A DNA stretch of 64,000 nt from NCBI GenBank assembly GCA_035566435.1, contig DATMRF010000064.1, forward strand, positions 1 to 64,000. The letters run 5' to 3'. Each line of letters starts with the position of its first letter. Position 1 is the stretch's first letter. The translations under genes and the position numbers were made by a program. Origin of the DNA: DATMRF01 sp035566435 (GTDB lineage Bacteria; Verrucomicrobiota; Verrucomicrobiia; Limisphaerales; UBA8199). The notes under the pieces were generated by a model that saw only the letters and a list, made by a program, of their open reading frames with translations, was not told the origin of the DNA and made no database searches. This document shows positions 63,177 through 64,000 of this stretch, piece by piece.

Positions 63177-63497
63177 CCTGTTTCAATTTACGCATGAGTG
63201 ACACTCGTTCAAATAGGATTTGGCGGGATTTGTACGGAGGCTTCGAGGAAGACCGACGGCTCAGCCCGATATTTCATACCCCGCACGAAATGCCGCCAGT
63301 CCGGAACGTCGGCACTGTTGCCGGCTTAGGCTGTTCGGACCGTGTAAGCCGGCAACATGCCGGCGCTCCGTCGTGGCAGTTGTGAACACCCGAGGAGTGT
63401 TCCGCAACACGGATATAGCCAGCCGGTTTGCGTGATGGATTATAGTCTTGCGCCACACGCCAGTCGTAGATGGAGGTAGCTACCTGCGTTCGGGTAG
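63177..63497. repeat. Intergenic region with a 12-bp inverted repeat
   Basis: GTTGCCGGCTTA (63317-63328) is perfectly complementary to TAAGCCGGCAAC (63345-63356), with a 16-base loop, followed by ATGCCGGCG. It resembles the other intergenic palindromes but is not identical to any. No gene is supported; the small frames here lack a recognisable product. Confidence 0.6.
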
Positions 63498-63824
63498 TTA
63501 CACCACGCACGCTCGCCACCAATCCAGATACCGCCTGTTTCCGCCATTTACGCCGAGCACAATAAATTCTGGCGTGTCGTAAGGGTGTTCAGCGATGACC
63601 AGTCGTTCCAAAGCCGCCAGGCGGCGCGCGGTGGTTTTCAGGAGCAGGACTACTTCCGTTCCATGTTCAACCTTCCCTTGCCACCAGTAATGCGACTCGA
63701 TTTTCGGTATCAGGTTCGCGCAGGCAACCAACCGCCGCTTCAACGCGGAGCGTGCGAGCCGCCGCGCGGTTTTTAGCTCCGGTGCTGTAACCAACACCAG
63801 CGCGAATCGAGTGCCCGCTTTCAT
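63498..63824 (-). CDS. cutA: Divalent-cation tolerance protein CutA
   Basis: A 108-residue CutA1 protein. The signature residues are in RLVACANLIPKIESHYWWQGKVE and in HPYDTPEFIVLGVNGGNRRYLDWW. CutA proteins form stable trimers with a ferredoxin-like fold similar to PII; a role in copper tolerance was proposed from E. coli but the general function is uncertain. The length is normal. It stands alone at the edge of the window; its promoter would lie in 63825-63900. Confidence 0.93.
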   Translation of the reverse strand: MKAGTRFALVLVTAPELKTARRLARSALKRRLVACANLIPKIESHYWWQGKVEHGTEVVLLLKTTARRLAALERLVIAEHPYDTPEFIVLGVNGGNRRYLDWWRACVV

Positions 63825-64000
63825 ATTCTTACATTTTGGCTAGAGGATGAGGTGCTCTGCATTCTCTTGACGGGACCAGACGTTCCGGTGATGGTGCGGG
63901 CAACAAAAAGCCGCCGAAACGTACCAGAAGACGGCTTGTTGTGCTTTTTTGTCGCAATTTGTTTCTGTTCCATTCCAGCGACCACTCCGTAGCTGCTCAC
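63825..64000. other. Terminal intergenic segment, no gene seen
   Basis: A partial stem AAGCCGCC (63907-63914) with ACGGCTT (63930-63936) is followed by TTTTTT at 63944-63949 after a short gap and might act as a terminator for a gene beyond the window edge. Nothing else is recognisable. Confidence 0.35.

Overview
The window reads as a chromosomal segment of a GC-rich Verrucomicrobiota bacterium, most likely of the Pedosphaera/Limisphaerales type. The clues are several pseudopilins with the FTLIELLVV-type N-terminus, a gene block that looks like the 'Verru_Chthon cassette' (proteins A-D, known to me only as an uncharacterised verrucomicrobial gene set), a PEP-CTERM protein with a DUF4082-like body, a tandem two-domain GH29 fucosidase, a Tat-exported sugar isomerase-like protein, and intergenic regions packed with palindromic and low-complexity repeats. 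The assignment is inference from gene content; there is no rRNA in the window.

Layout. 1-85 is the 3' end of a group II intron (domains V and VI). 501-7000: hopanoid-type sugar epimerase HpnA, an unknown exported protein, a class V aminotransferase and a double alpha-L-fucosidase. 7152-12507 (minus strand): a five-gene efflux operon, tetR - hlyD-like - ABC ATPase - ABC permease - OprM-like outer membrane lipoprotein, with a readable promoter and a palindromic operator. 12508-17480: repeat-rich spacers holding a lone receiver-domain protein, a Tat-exported TIM-barrel protein and a conserved protein of unknown function that may belong to a mobile family.

17481-34336 is the centre of the window: pilB1 - pilT - pilB2 - pilC, a BrnT/BrnA-like toxin-antitoxin pair, two GspG-like pseudopilins, then the tightly coupled cassette D-B-C-A (4-bp stop/start overlaps at three junctions). 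This looks like a dedicated type IV pilus / type II secretion-like machine. It is followed by two tandem giant subtilisin-family proteins (3138 and 1936 aa) and a PEP-CTERM protein, all plausible exported products. No secretin, PilMNO or prepilin peptidase is in the window.

51061-64000 is mostly housekeeping: UvrA with two unusual insertions, a YchF-like protein that has lost its GTPase domain, a large TPR protein, an IscA/ErpA-type protein with a clean terminator, tRNA-Glu(CUC), a RelE-like toxin without partner, a YfhO-like membrane protein, a zinc-ribbon protein, a GNAT acetyltransferase, an unknown membrane-anchored protein and CutA.

The most unusual signal is the repeats. At least three hairpin families recur with compensatory base changes. 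In the pseudopilin genes, different repeats (heptanucleotide arrays, hairpin clusters) lie in frame between the apparent start codon and the prepilin cleavage site, so that several pseudopilins appear to carry very long repeat-derived leaders. Similar low-complexity insertions occur inside uvrA and inside the leader of the outer membrane lipoprotein.
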